A DNA stretch of 64,000 nt, from contig JASSKH010000024.1 of NCBI GenBank assembly GCA_031763025.1, positions 7,835,023 to 7,899,022 on the forward strand. The letters are read 5' to 3'. The notes beneath the pieces are model-generated. The model did no database searches, had not been told where the DNA came from, and saw only the letters and a program-made list of their open reading frames with translations. Source of the stretch: Macrocystis pyrifera (taxonomy: Eukaryota; Sar; Phaeophyceae; Laminariales; Laminariaceae). Of the stretch, positions 34,630 to 48,600 are shown piece by piece (position 1 is the stretch's first letter; each line of letters opens with the position of its first letter). The translations under genes and the position numbers were made by a program.

Positions 34630-34829
34630 TTACGGGGGACCATAGTAAATAGGACCAAATGCTGCTAATAAAAATAGGTAAATATATAGGTTGTTTATGT
34701 ATACCATAGGTCCTATTAACTATGGACCCCCGTAACAGTAATCAGGACCAATGGTGCTTCGTAAAAATACTACAATATATAGGTTTTGGTGTATATGGTG
34801 GGTCCTGATCACTATGGTTCCCCGATATA
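34630..34829. mobile_element. Composite of two MITEs
   Basis: A family 1 MITE (34630-34735) joined to the variant hairpin (34738-34829). The junction gtaacagtaatcaggaccaa equals that at 5440-5456 in all but the last bases. Confidence 0.8.
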
Positions 34830-35080
34830 GTTGAAGAACATGTTGCCTGGGTTGGATCAGTGCTGGACATGTGTCCTGAGCGTAACGTCTTCACGGCGGC
34901 AAGTTACGATTCCGCGGCAGATCGTGACCTATGCGCTCACCATGTGCGAAATAATCCCGCCTGCCATCAACTTCCTGCACAACGTCTCACAACGGCAAGG
35001 GACGATCTAGATTATCTATATCATGATCTATCTGTAGATGATAAAATCTATCTGTCCCCGACGTGCGAAAATATTCTCAC

Positions 35081-35500
35081 CACGGATGCCAACGCCCTCG
35101 GCGGCTCCTCTTGAGGCGGCGCACTTCTTCCTCCGCCCATCTCACTTTCGTCGCCCTCCTCCACCACCGCCACTCCTCTAAACCCAGAAGCTCGCTTCCT
35201 CGACACGGTGTCCCTACGCCCTCCTTCCCCCCCCCCCCCCCCCCCCCCGCCGCTGACACTCCCTCTCCCCCCTGGGGGGGAGCGCAGCGTCTCTTGTTCC
35301 CCCCCCTCCCCCGGCTGGCGGATAGACCCCTTGTCCTCATCCCCCCCCCAAGGCTCCCCCTCCCCTTCCCTCGCAACTGCTGATTTCGGGCTCGCCTGTG
35401 ACGGCTTACGAGAAGTTCTCCTTCCCCGTCCCCTCTCCCCGTCCCCACCACTGCCTCCACCGCCGCTGGGAATCCTTCTTTCCTCGACCAGGGCTCCCAA
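35081..35500 (-). CDS. Candidate exon, Gly/Arg/Glu-rich
   Basis: Frame ending RALASV|gtgaga at 35081 and open to at least 35500. Contains RKPSQASPKSAVAREGEGEP and KRASGFRGVAVVEEGDESEM amid poly-Gly runs. No domain. The upstream limit is unclear because G/C homopolymers make the frame uncertain. Confidence 0.3.
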
Positions 35501-35791
35501 GACGCCGCCACCGCCTCCACCGCCGCCGGTGGTGGTGGGAAGAGGAGGGGGAAGGGCTTGCGTATGTAGAAGGAGGCGTATTTTTTTTTTCGAGAGTTTT
35601 GCTGCTGCTGCTGTCCCGAGGCGTTGCGGTGGTGGTGGTGGAGGTTGTTGCGCTGGGATTCCCGACGGCGTCCCTTTTTTTTCCACGGGTGGTGTTCTTA
35701 AAAGGTTGAGAACATATGGGTGCGGGAGGGGACAGGCTGTAAACGTATCGGGACCGGGGGGGGGGAGGGGATTGGGGGTGGGATGGGGGAC

Positions 35792-35792
<1 letters not shown>

Positions 35793-35820
<28 letters not shown>
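35793..35820. repeat. Poly(G) tract
   Basis: About 28 consecutive G, preceded by G-rich sequence from 35756. Confidence 0.85.
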
Positions 35821-35822
<2 letters not shown>

Positions 35823-36160
35823 AGCGCCCGCCGCGAACAAGCGAAATTTTCGAACATACGTCGCTGATTTAAAAACACTGTATGTTCTCCCCGAAAGAAA
35901 AAACAACAGTAATCAAGGCCATCCAACAACCAATCCGCGTGATATGTATTTTTAACCAGAATCATGCTTGATAAACAAACTAAATGAGCTTCTTTTTTTG
36001 GACGAAAAAAAATCTTTCCAGGTGGCCCATTACCTGCCGGAGAGGTCGCATTCGGCGGTGATGTTTGGACCCATCCTGGCGGTTGGATCTGTACTGTACA
36101 GATCCTGCGCAGTGTCTCTCGAAGGCAGTCTAGGGTACAGATGATCTAGATCGTGATCTA

Positions 36161-36237
36161 TACCACTCTGGGTGGAAATAAAAGGACCGTTCAGACATCA
36201 ACACGAATACCAAGCGGTGTTTTTATTTCTGCCCAAA
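36161..36237. mobile_element. Family 2 hairpin MITE
   Basis: taccactctgggtggaaata with a degraded complement (tatttctgccca). Confidence 0.65.
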
Positions 36238-36424
36238 AGCCGTATATCCGACGCGTGCCATTTTTTCTGAGAAGAGGTGGTCGTTACCGGATAACCTGAC
36301 GGTACATCGCGATCTGCCCGAGATCTGCAATTCTCGAGCGCAGATGAATCTACCGTATTAGATCGTAATAAATCTATCTGTCAGGGTGTGTGCAGTTCTC
36401 CAACAGAATGTTGTCGTTCGCCAC

Positions 36425-36520
36425 CTTGCCAGACAGATCGGCTTCGCCTGTGATGTTGGAGCCAACGGTGTGCTGCTTGATCAAGTTCGAGAGCTGATGC
36501 AGCTGCATGTCGGGGTTCGG
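36425..36520 (-). CDS. Candidate exon with a diverged copy nearby
   Basis: 32 codons from cggcag|CCG to GGCAAG|gtggcg: MQLHQLSNLIKQHTVGSNIT then GEADLSGK. A ~41-base relative at about 36025-36065 (minus) reads GPNITAECDLSG before gtaatg. The pair could be duplicated exons or two pieces of an unrecognised repeat. Confidence 0.3.
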
Positions 36521-36605
36521 CTGCCGGTTGCGCCGCGCATTCCTCCGCTTAGAACACCCCTGACGAGAAACAGCCCAAGGGAGGAGATGGAGAGCGGGGG
36601 GAGCG

Positions 36606-36700
36606 GGGTGTGCTCATTATCATGCATGGCCGTAGTCGTATGACCATGGACCCTCGCATCCCTCTAATGCCGGGATGGAGCACGTAGGGTATTCACCGAC
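36606..36700 (-). mobile_element. 3' end of type A element (minus)
   Basis: Contains tcatgcatggccgtagtcgt and ccctcgcatccct, the complement of the conserved type A end. The homopolymer side is replaced by G-rich sequence. Confidence 0.6.
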
Positions 36701-36708
36701 CAGGCAGG

Positions 36709-36795
36709 GGAGGGGGGGGGGGGGGGGGGCGTACTCATTTGTTGCGTGCCTTAGTCATTTGACCAGTGATCACGCATCCCTTTCGAGACGGAGCA

Positions 36796-36837
<42 letters not shown>

Positions 36838-36855
36838 GAAGGGGGGGGGGGGAGG
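36709..36855 (-). mobile_element. Type B element between two G tracts
   Basis: G run, then gcgtactcatttgttgcgtg ... ccctttcgagacggagca, then about 40 G, so homopolymers flank both ends. Confidence 0.7.
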
Positions 36856-37012
36856 GAAAATATAGGAAAATGAAGTGTTATCCTTAGATAGTAATACTGC
36901 AGGTCAAGATGAATAGCAGCACGCATACCTATTTAATACACCAAATACGCTACATAAAATATCGTTGTTCGGCCCCTTCGATGACCGCCCCCCCCCCCCA
37001 CACCAAACTTAG

Positions 37013-37080
37013 CAGGGTCATTTTCACGGGTCCGACCCAACCTGACCCGCGAGGTTTGACCCGACCCGTGATCAGCCCTG
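37013..37080. mobile_element. hAT-like element, 68 bp
   Basis: cagggtcattttcacgggtc to gacccgtgatcagccctg. The smallest member, essentially two TIRs. Confidence 0.7.
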
Positions 37081-37354
37081 AAAGCAAGGACTGAATATGT
37101 AGAGTGACCCTTTCAGGGCAAATAAACTGCAATCTCATTTCGGGGACGAACCACTCAGATTACAAACAGTTTGGCCCAGGACGGGACTGTAGTACTAAAA
37201 CAGGGTCGATGTCCCAAAAGAGGCGTCGACGCACCCGAAATGGCCTGTCTCGTATTGCCAGGGGAGCATGGTAGTACATAGTGATCAAAATCCACGATGG
37301 ACCCGAAGACCAGGTGTCTCCCTGTATTCACACAACCATACATATTTTTTCTGT

Positions 37355-38065
<711 letters not shown>

Positions 38066-38283
38066 GTATCACTATGTTCCCCCCGTCAAATCATGACGTA
38101 CCTTCCAGAACGACTCCGAAATTATTTTGGACCGCACTTTCCTCTGCAGGGTGAAAGCAGGAAAAAGCAACCCCGCGTGGTGTCGGCAAAATACTCTGCG
38201 AAACCCGGAAACACGCGAGAAGGCGCGCGAACGGGTCGCGGGTTTTGGGGGAGGGGTGGGCGTTATTTTGTATCACAACCCTC

Positions 38284-38548
38284 AAGACGCGTTCTACGAT
38301 AGAGGTTTAGCACATTTCCGCTAGAATGTTTTCTGAATGGCGGGGTTCCTTGACCCAAAACCGTCGGAACACCAATCTTTTTTTCGAAAAATGACGTTTT
38401 TTTTGTGTAGTTGGGCCATGGGATTATTCATCGAGATTCAATTTTGCTGGAGTCAGATTTCGGGTGGGGTATGGAGCTCCTTAATTAAGGTCAAGTGAGG
38501 AAGCCTCAGAAATGTTTTTTAGGGTGAACCCCTATCGTAGAACGCCTC
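38284..38548. mobile_element. TIR element with TCTACGATAGAGG-type ends
   Basis: Ends cgcgttctacgatagaggtt and aacccctatcgtagaacgcc are inverted repeats. Interior cggggttccttgacccaaaa shared with 33869. Confidence 0.7.
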
Positions 38549-38702
38549 TCAACAAACGAAACGGTTGGACGCTGTCTTGTGACCACAGGAGGGATTTCAG
38601 GGTAATGATGTTAAGATCAGGGTTGCGAGACACTTTGTATCCCTGGACAGGTCTGCCTTTTAAGTCGGTAAACGTTGGTACTCACGTGTGTTGTTTGCTC
38701 AG

Positions 38703-38745
38703 CTATAGAAGAAGAGCAGTTTTATTCCTTTCGTGCACGCGGAGA
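38703..38745 (-). CDS. EF-hand gene exon 7 (probable last exon)
   Basis: 13 codons and TAG after tctcag|T: LRVHERNKTALLL. AG of exon 6 plus T makes Ser, giving SFEAFSLRVHERNK, like the helical C-termini of this family. Supported by phase, by a plausible acceptor and by the resulting family-typical length; a further exon elsewhere cannot be excluded. Confidence 0.45.
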
Positions 38746-38920
38746 CTGAGACCAAGCTCGTGCGCCTCTGGAGAACCCCTGGTTTTCCATCTAAGATACG
38801 CCTCCCAAGTACTACAAATACGTTTCCATACAAAGGCAGTATCATAACAATGAGCTACTGTCAGAATGCCATCACCATGATGATCATCATGATCATCATG
38901 ATCATCATCATCATCATCAT

Positions 38921-38965
<45 letters not shown>

Positions 38966-41585
38966 TATCATTATCGGACGAGCTGACGAGCAACGCCACG
39001 ATAAGCGCAATATTTTTTCAGACCGGCGGAGCTCCTCGCGTGAGCACACTATTACGGAGGACCATAGTAAATGGGACCAAATTTTGCTAGTAAAAATAGG
39101 GAAAATATATAGTTTTTCGTGTGCACCGCAGGTCCTATTTACTCTGGTCCTCCGTAATACCTGGTACCTGTCAGTACATACCGCAGAATAATTTTGACAG
39201 CTGTGGTAAAATTTGTGTTCATGTATACACGTATGTTGCGTACATCAGTCAGTAAAATTTGTGTTCATGTATATACGTATGTTACGTACATCAGTATCAC
39301 CTGACTGATGGTGTGCGTACGAGCCGAGCCGAGCCGAGCCGAGCCGTGGCCGGACTACAATCGGCAACGCGGGACTAGCGCCACGGGCCGAGCCGTGGCC
39401 GTACCGCTTGTTTGTTTTTTTTGTAATAGGACTGGCGCGTAGAAAATGGTGGTCGGGTTCTGGCGCGAAAAAAAACTTCCTCGGCGTCACCCCTATAACT
39501 ACCATCCGTGGCATTATCATATCGTTTCTAACAGTGGGGTTTGATATATATATATATATCATATTGTATCGAAAGTTTCGATATATCTCTTTCCGATACG
39601 TAGAATGTATCGAACGCGTTTGGCAATATATCGTGAGGGGAAGTATATAGCGATGTATTGACTTCATATATATGTTTGTTGATATGTGTATCATATCGTA
39701 TCGAAAGTTTCGATGTATCTCTTTCGAACCGGGTTCGAACCGGTACACGGAAACTTGAGAAATAAGTGTGGACAGGGGCTTCCTCTCGCTCTCCGGGGCG
39801 CTTAAAAAAAAAAAAAAAAAAACTCTTTCCGATACGTAGAATGTATCGAACGCGTTTCGCAATATATCATGAGGGGAAGTAGCGATGTATTGACTTCATG
39901 TATATGTTTACTTACCGGGTACCAGGTACCAGGTATTGGTTTATGATGTACGGTATCAACCGCGTTTTACTCCTCATCCCCTGGCTGGTCTCCCCGTTCT
40001 GTTTTATGATGATGCTGCTAATCTCGCCCCTACCCCCCCCCCCCTACCTGAAAGCCTCGAACGAGAGACTCCACTCCCGATCCTGGCGACGTGTCCCCTG
40101 ACCTCGTCCCTACCGCCTCCTTTGCCTGAAACCCTCGAACGAGAGAGAAATACTCCAACCCCCCTCTCCCCCCACCCTTGCCACATGTCCCCTGTCCCCG
40201 TCCCCACTGCCTCTCTTACCTGAAACCCTCGACCGAGAGAGAGAGAGTCACCACCCCTCCCTCTTCACCCTCGCCACGTGTCCCCTGTTCTCGCATACCC
40301 CCCCCCCCTTTCCTGAAAACCTCGAACGAAAGCCAAATACCCTCTCCCTACCCTAATCGCCTACCCCCTGTCCCCACCCCTTATCTCCCCCCTACCTGAA
40401 AGCCTCGAACGAGAGAGAAACGCCCTCCCACCTCCCCTCTCCCTGCCCATACTTGCAACATGTCCCCTGTCCCCGCCCCTACCACCTCCGTTACCTGAAA
40501 TCCCCTAACGAAAGAGAAATCCCCCTCCCCTTCGCATCCATGCCACATGTCTCCTGTCCCCGTCCTTACCTCCTCCGCCCTCCCCTATACACAGTACTAT
40601 ATACCTGGTATATATATAGGTTGGGTTGGCGTAGGTTGGCGACGATGCTGTAAAACACGCCTCTCACTGTGTGAGCTAGGCTACCAGGGTACCGTTTTTT
40701 TTTATTAGGCGGTCATCACGGCCGGCGGTCGAGTTGGATCATTTTTGATGCGGTGAGAACCTTAATTCCGCACAAGGGGGATGGTCACGTAGGGTGTATA
40801 CGGTAAGGCACCCACCCACGAAGCTGTTACATAGTACCCCCATTGCTGTCTCTGGAAGTGGCCACATCGGAAAATAAGTCAACGCATAGACGATGTCATC
40901 CATATGCAAGAAAATCCGCCTCTAAAGCGGTGCTTAGTAGGGTGCATCACCCTTTAAGAAACTCGCCGGACACCTCACGGCGCTTCGCGCTTAGTGCAAG
41001 CAATGTCTGCCTGGTCGGTGAAAACCCGACGTGCTCCGTCCCGGCATTGTAGGGATGCAAGGGTCTATGGTCGTACGACTACGGCCATGCATGAGATCGA
41101 GTACATCTCTCCTATCGAGTACACCCCCCCCGCGCTAGGTGCAAGTAATGTGTGCCTGGTTGGTGAAACCCGACATGCTCCGTCCCGGCATTGTGGGGAT
41201 GCGAGGGTCTACGGTCCCACGACTACGCCCATGCATGAGATCGAGTACATATCTCCTATGGAGTATTACCCCCCCCCCTCTCCATCGTTGTCACATGTCC
41301 CCTGTCCCCACCTTTACCGCTTCCCTCACCTGAAAGCCTCGAACGAAAGAGAAATGCCTCCCGCATCTGCTCCGGCCCCGATCCCCCCCTCGCCGAACTT
41401 AAGGTTCGGTGCCACTTTCGGCGGCAGGTAGTCGCTTGGACCCAAGAGCCCTGGAATAGAAGAAAAACAATCACAGGTTAGATCAGATCAGATCAGATCA
41501 AACCAGATCAGATCAAGCCAGATCAGATCAGATCACATCCCCACTTCGTTATCTATATACATCAGGGCAGACATTATCCCTGATC

Positions 41586-41631
<46 letters not shown>

Positions 41632-44600
41632 TCTGCATGTTTTTCCATCCGACCATGTGCAGCGGCGGTCTTGATGTCGATTACTCACACGTCGATCACT
41701 CGCAAGTACCTGGTAGCTACAGAGAGAAATTTCAAAACTCATGGGGGACACCAAGCAAAGAAACCTACTTGGCCTACAAGGTGCACGAAGAAGGAAAGCT
41801 ACTGGAATACCGCAGTAGCCTATTCATAGCCCCACGTAAAACCAGAGAAAAACCCAGGGGAGCCAAAACAAGGACGAATACTGGACCGCAGTATGCCTAC
41901 TGATAGCTCCATTCAATGCCTACTTCTCCCAGCTCAACATCAACCTACTTTTCCACCTGTTGGCCCCCTTTCTCCACCCTTCCTTTTATCTGTCGATTGG
42001 TCTTTGCGAGCTTTTTGCCCCCGTGGACGACACCGTCAAAATTCTTGCGATATCCATCCTCTCGTGGGAAACAACACCATTTTTGTTTTACAAATGCCAA
42101 AAAAAAAACGTACTCTGAGTTCGACACATACCTGTGATACGTTTGTTTAGCATGTTTCTCGTGGACAACAAGCACTACACGCACCTCGACGAGGTAACCG
42201 CAAATCGCCCCCCCCTCCCCCGTATAAAAATATTAAATATAGGTTGGGTTGGCGTCGGTCGGCAACGACACTGTAAAACATGCCGCTCACCTCCCCTTGC
42301 CCCCCTACTCTCCCCTCCTCCCCCCCCCCCCCTCCCCTCCTCCCCGCGAAGTCCCCAAACTTCGACGAAAAGGTCAAAATCTGTTTGTCGTTAAAACCTA
42401 CCCCTAAAAGTAAGTTTACCCCCGGCCGCTTGAGAAAGTTTCCGGAAAGCAGCTGCCATGAGGATTATGTGTGCGCTATATATCAGCCATCTTAAGCAGA
42501 AGCTGGGCCAAGTCGTAGGGGTGTTGAGATCGCAGTACCGACCTTTGATGCGTTTCAAGGTCAGGATCGCGTTCGGGCTCGTGCTGAACTGCTCGCCGTA
42601 AAATTCCCGCAGCATTGTCTCCACCTCTGATGCCTGAAAAGGAAACACAGCAGCAGGGGCAGTAGCTTTTGATGAAAATAATATTAATAGTAAGGGGTTG
42701 CGAGTTCATCACAGTGGGGAGGAAACGCACTGCACGTATCAGGGCGCGATGTTTTTGACATAAGTAGTGCGGCAGGTAACAGCTTTGCTCCCTTTGAAGG
42801 AACATCTCTGACCCAGAAATGAAACATGTCCAGCAGTCTGTCCGGAAACGTATTCGTGTTTTGTCCATTTCGAGTACGCACGGTGATAGATGTCTTACGT
42901 ACCGCCGGCTGGAGGGGTCAAGTACACAGCAGTAGGCGCGTGCTGAGTCAGAGATATCATTTTTCTGGCCAAACTATTCATTATGGCTGCAGGAGGGGGT
43001 CGGCTCGCTCAGCTGGAGAGTTACCCAAACATCGCTGGAATATAATCTTGTGTGTTACACTGTTTTGCGATACATACCATACACTGGTACCTCTTGTTTA
43101 CAGGCGTTTTTTTTTTATATATACCCACTCACTCATCGGGCTGCTCTTTCTGTTTTGTTCTAGGTCGTCTTTTGGGTGACCTACTGTGACGGGGGTCCAT
43201 AGTAAATAGGACCTACGGTACACTTTAAAACCTATATGTTTCCGTATTTTTACCAACAATATTTGGTCCTATTTACTATGGTCCCCCGTAATGATAGTGT
43301 AGGGCTCCTCGAGTGAAAAGAGCCTCAGAAAATTACCAATATATATATATATATAGGTACACCCGTATATATATATATCTTAGCAGGCATCGATGATACC
43401 GGTATATAGGGCTGTTATATAGCACTCGTTCGATAATTCCCAGTTCACCGGGTGGTCAAGCACCGACCGATCGATGTTGACGGGTGTTTCATTTGTTCAA
43501 CACTCACACCAACGCGAAAACACGAAAACACATCAGCGGCCTACACCTCCCGCTGACCCCACACCTAACCTGACCTCCTACCCAAGAGCCTGTGAGCCCT
43601 CCAAACGTGACCCTGGGCGAACGAATTAGCCGCCGGTTGAGGGGCGGCGGCTCAACACAGCGCCCTGATCCCACCACCACGGCGACCAAAAGTCAAGGCT
43701 TTGAGACTTTATCTAACAGGGGTAGGTATTGCGCGGGACCATAGTAAACGGGACAAAATATTGTTAGTAAAAATAGGTAAATGTACAAGACTTTGTGTGT
43801 ACCGTAGGTCCTATTTACCATGGTCCCCCGTAATAGCACTTTATCGCCAGAAACGCCTCTTTCAGAAAAAAAATGACGGGGGACTTTTTTCGCCGAGAAC
43901 AGTTCTGATTGACGGAACCCCCTAAACTCTTAACTATTACGGGGGTCCGAAGTTTAAGGGACCAAATTTTGTTAGTAAAAATAGGCAAACATATAGGTTT
44001 TTATGTACACGATAGGTCCTGTTAACTATGGACCCCCGTAATAGTTAAATTTTAAGAACTTTGCCCCCCGAAACGGGACTAGTGCCGCCATTCCTATAAG
44101 GGTCAACTGGGAACATCGACATCGTTGGAATTCGGTATGCGTGAGTAACTGGGAACATCGACACAGTTGGCATTCGATACGCGTGTTGTTTCACCAGCGT
44201 ACATCGTTTACCTAACGCCACGGAATTGGTGCGTCGCGCTGCGCTTTCATTTTTCTCAAAAAGTCAGTTTTTTTTTTTTTGTGTGTGTGAGTGTGTGAAG
44301 TGTAAGAGCTCTCCTTGACCTTGATTGACTCTTTTAGGAATGCAGTACTTGTAGTCCCGTTTGGAGACAGATTGCTTAGAATTTGAGTGGTATAAATACG
44401 TGTCAACCGTAGCGAACAGCACCACCTACTACGTACCAGCATACTTCAGACTTAGTGTCGACTCGGCAATGACACATCCTCAAGCATAGCGGAGCAAGGC
44501 TTAGCACAGCGGAACAAATCGGAGCACAGCGGAACAAGATGGGACACAGCGGAGCAAGGCGGAGCAAGTCGGAGCACAGCGGAGCAAGTCGGAGCAAGTC

Positions 44601-45580
44601 GGAGCAAGGCGAAGCACAGCGTTGCAAGTCGGAGCACAGCGGAGCAAGGCGGAGCAAGTCGTAGCGCAGCGGAGCAAGGCGGGGCAGCGGAGCAAGGCGG
44701 GGCACAGCGAAGCAAGGCAGACCACAGCGGAGCCGAGCGCAGCAGCAACTGACCTCGATTTGTCCGCTATGGTCGCGATCGAAGAGGTCGAAGGAAAAAC
44801 GGGTCAGCGAGTCATAGTCCTGCCAGATCGGAGAATTTTTACGACGAAGGAAACATTCCCGTGGAAAGGAAGCAGGCAATCGTCGGTGGGGGCGTGGGAG
44901 AGGATGAAGTGGGGGGGGGGGGGGGGGGGGGGGGGGGGGTACTCGATAGGCGCGATGTACTCGATATCATGCATGGTCGTAGTCGTATGACCATAGACCC
45001 TCGCATCCCTACAATGCCGGGACGGAGCACGTCTCGGGTTTTCACCGACCAGGCAGACATTGCTTGCACCAAGCTATGCGAAGCGCCGTAAGGTGTCCGG
45101 CGAGTCGCATGAAGGGTGAGCTGCATCCTACTAAGAACCGCTTGTGAGGCGGACTTGCATATGGATGACAGCTTCAATGATTTGAATTGATTTCCGGTGT
45201 AGCCACTTCCAGAGACAGAAATGGGAATACCATGTATCTGCCTCTTGGGTGCAATACCATACTCACTACTTGATGCGATCATGCCCCTTGTTCAGAGTAT
45301 AGGTTCTCCACGTCGCACAAATGATCTAACTCGACCACCAGCTGTGACCGACGGCAAAAAAAGAAAAGAAAAGAAAAGCGGTACCCTGGTTGTCTAGCTC
45401 ACGTAGTGAGTGGCATGTTTTACAGTGTCGTTACCAACCGCCGACAACCCAGCCTATATATAATGGGGGGGGGGGGGGGCGTACTCATTTGTTGATTGCC
45501 TCAGTAATTTGACCATTGATAACGCATCCCTTTCGAGACGGAGCACCATTCCTACTTCTAATAGCGGGGGGGGGGGGGGG

Positions 45581-45623
<43 letters not shown>

Positions 45624-45665
45624 TCGACGAAAGAAATTTCCCGTGGGAAGGATGCAGGCAATCGT

Positions 45666-45699
<34 letters not shown>

Positions 45700-48600
45700 G
45701 GGTGGGGGGGGGGAACCCCCTCTCAGCAGTTGGATTGCGCGACACCATTCGGAAGCTGTAAAAACCAAAAAAAAAAGGGAGAGGACGACGAAAACAAATG
45801 ACGGGTACTACCGCTGTAGATCACGCAGGTCACACGGCTCCCACCCGGCGACAAGTTGCCCTAGAATATACGGATCGGGAATCTATCCGCCCTGCAAGAT
45901 GTACTGTTACGGGGGATCATAGTATATAGGACCAAATATTGTGAGTAAACATAGGGAACTATGTAGGTTTTTGTGTGTACAGTAGGTCCTATTTACTATG
46001 GTCCCCCGTAATATTGTAGCATGAACTGTTGTGGGAATGATCTGTAGATGATTTATCCAAGGTGAAGAAACTCGTCGATTCCCGTCAGCGATGCTCACCG
46101 CGAATGGTGCATAGGACAGGAAGTACTCTGCAGGTAGTGTTTGTGACTAAGCCGAGAGCTTCGACCAAAAAGAATGCTACCTGTCGTTGCGTTTGCCGTC
46201 CTCAACAATGTGCAGGCGGCACGAGCTTCAACGTTGGTCACTCGTAAACGTTCTCCGAAGAAAGAATAGAAACAGGGGAAACTAAAACAAGGGAACCTAT
46301 TGGACGACAGTACGTAGACTGTTGGACTACGGTAGCCTATTTTTTTATTTTTAATTTTTCTTCATCACTTTTACTTTCCAGCCCACTCGTAGGACGTTTT
46401 ACCCTCGACGATCTTCTGGACAAGCCGTGGTCACAGGTGTCGTCCCTTCTCCCTCCCGGTACGTGCCTTTATTTTTTGTCGCGCATAGGGTTCAGCATTC
46501 CCACTGCTCGTCGATTTTCATCGAATGTAGCTAACTCACGCTCTCGCGCTTTCCGCTTATCAATTTTTATGCAAGAAAAATTCCCTATGAGCATGCACTC
46601 GGCGAGACTTGAACCCACGAAATTGATCTTGACAGGCACGCGGATCACCTACCAAGCCACCGGGGACGCCGGCTACTATTGGACTACAGTGGCTTCAACG
46701 TTGATTAGTCATAGACAGTCCGTGAAAGAAGAAGAGAACCAAGGGAAACCAAACAAAGAAACATATTGGACCGGCCTATTGGACTGCAGTAGCCTATTGG
46801 GCTGTAGTAGCTTCAACGTTGGGCACTCATAAGCATTCCCCGAAAAAAAGAAAGAGAACAAAGGAAAACCGACACAAAAAAGGCAAACCTGTATATATGA
46901 TGCACGAAGTCTAACAACTCCCTTCTATACCTACTCCTACCTGCTTAATGAAACTCTATCTACGTACTTCGTTGCTACTGCGCTTGCCCTCGGACAACGT
47001 GTGAAGCAACGTGAGCTTCACCGTTTGGTCACCCATGAAACATTCCCGATCGAAAAAACCAAGAGAAAAAACAAGACAACAACGATGAATTGCGATTAAA
47101 TAGTGCACGCATTCCTAGACGTGGAAGCCCATTGCGATTTCACGCTGAGGTTCATGTCCTATCGACGACGCCAAATGTGAAGGTATTACCTGCTGGGTGT
47201 ATTATCGATCGATTACCCATCCCAGGGTAATCCTTACGCTGTATATATAGCATAGACATATCCCAGGCGGTCGGAGGTATGACTAGGGTTGGGAATAGGG
47301 TTGGGATTAGGGTTAGGATTCGGGTTAGGATTAGGGTTAGGATTCGGGTTAGGATTCGGGTTAGGATTAGGGTTGGGGTTTGGGGTTAGAAGTTAGAGTC
47401 GGTTGTGTTTCAACCGTTCTGTCGAGGCTGGACCAAGTTGTAAAAAGTTGTTACGTACTTACCATGGTGCAGCAGTTCCACGTCGTGAGCACGAACTCTC
47501 TGAAATCGATCTCTCCGGAATTGTCCTCGTCGAAGACCCTGGTTTCACAGGGAGTGTGGGGGAAGAACAAACGAACGAAGACGTGACAAGAGAGAAAGAC
47601 GCCGCGCGAGTATGTTTTACTTCCGGGTCAGTTCGTACAACACTGTCCGAAAATGTGATGCCCGTTTTGATATTCATACTATTAACCCAAAAAAAATCGA
47701 TGTACTTCCTGACAGAGTGGGGTACGATACGATTTGAGCAAGGCACTGTGGGGCATTGCTTACACGAAGTACTAATCTCGACGGGCACACAAGAAACATT
47801 TATTATTACGGGGGTTCATGGTTAATAGGACCTACGGCACACACAAAAAACTATATATTTCCCTAATTTTACTAACAAACAATATTTGGTCCTATTTACT
47901 ATGGTCTCCCGTAATAGTACCAGGTATACGTTAGTAATAAGACCCAGCGGTTCTTACGCTTCCGTCCAGGTTGGTACACCACTACTGCCGTGTCCGGATA
48001 CTTGAAATATGTTCGGATATCCGCTGCAAAAGTCCGCAAGCACACCATGTATTTTCGAATAGAGTGGTACGGCTCTGGCCGGAAAAATGTAAGGATCGTT
48101 TCAACACTAATATGAATACGCTGAGATCCTTCGATTTTCGCCCAGAGTGCTACATATCATGGCACTCAGAACGGACGGAAGAGGGTGGCAGGGGGTGGGG
48201 GGGAGGAGGGCTGCGGTGTATGTACGTCGAGTTCAAACGCTGCCGCACAGGAGTGTCGGAACCATACTAATCGGTGATGCCGATCGCTACAAAGAGAGAG
48301 AAAGAGGCTACGAAAACAGAGCCTTCGCAAGCAAGCGTTGGTGTGATGTCTTCCGTCCGCCAAACGACCAATGTCCGAAACGGAAATGCAACGTAGCTAG
48401 AGTACCAGGGTACTACTACTTTTCATCACGGCTTAGCTGGTTGGGAAAAGAGAGCGACAGAGAGACAGCGAGAGACAGACACAGAGAGGGATGGAGAGAA
48501 AAAAAGAAAGAGACAGACAGAAAGAGGATGCGCGTATGAGTATACGTGTGCCGTAGCTGCATTTCCTTCTGGTTACAAAGCAGGCGTACGACTCGTAAGC

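Noticed and set aside
46600-46683. A functional tRNA gene
   Set aside because: A- and B-box-like motifs are present but I could not form a good acceptor stem, and it is joined to the SINE body, so it is treated as a SINE head.
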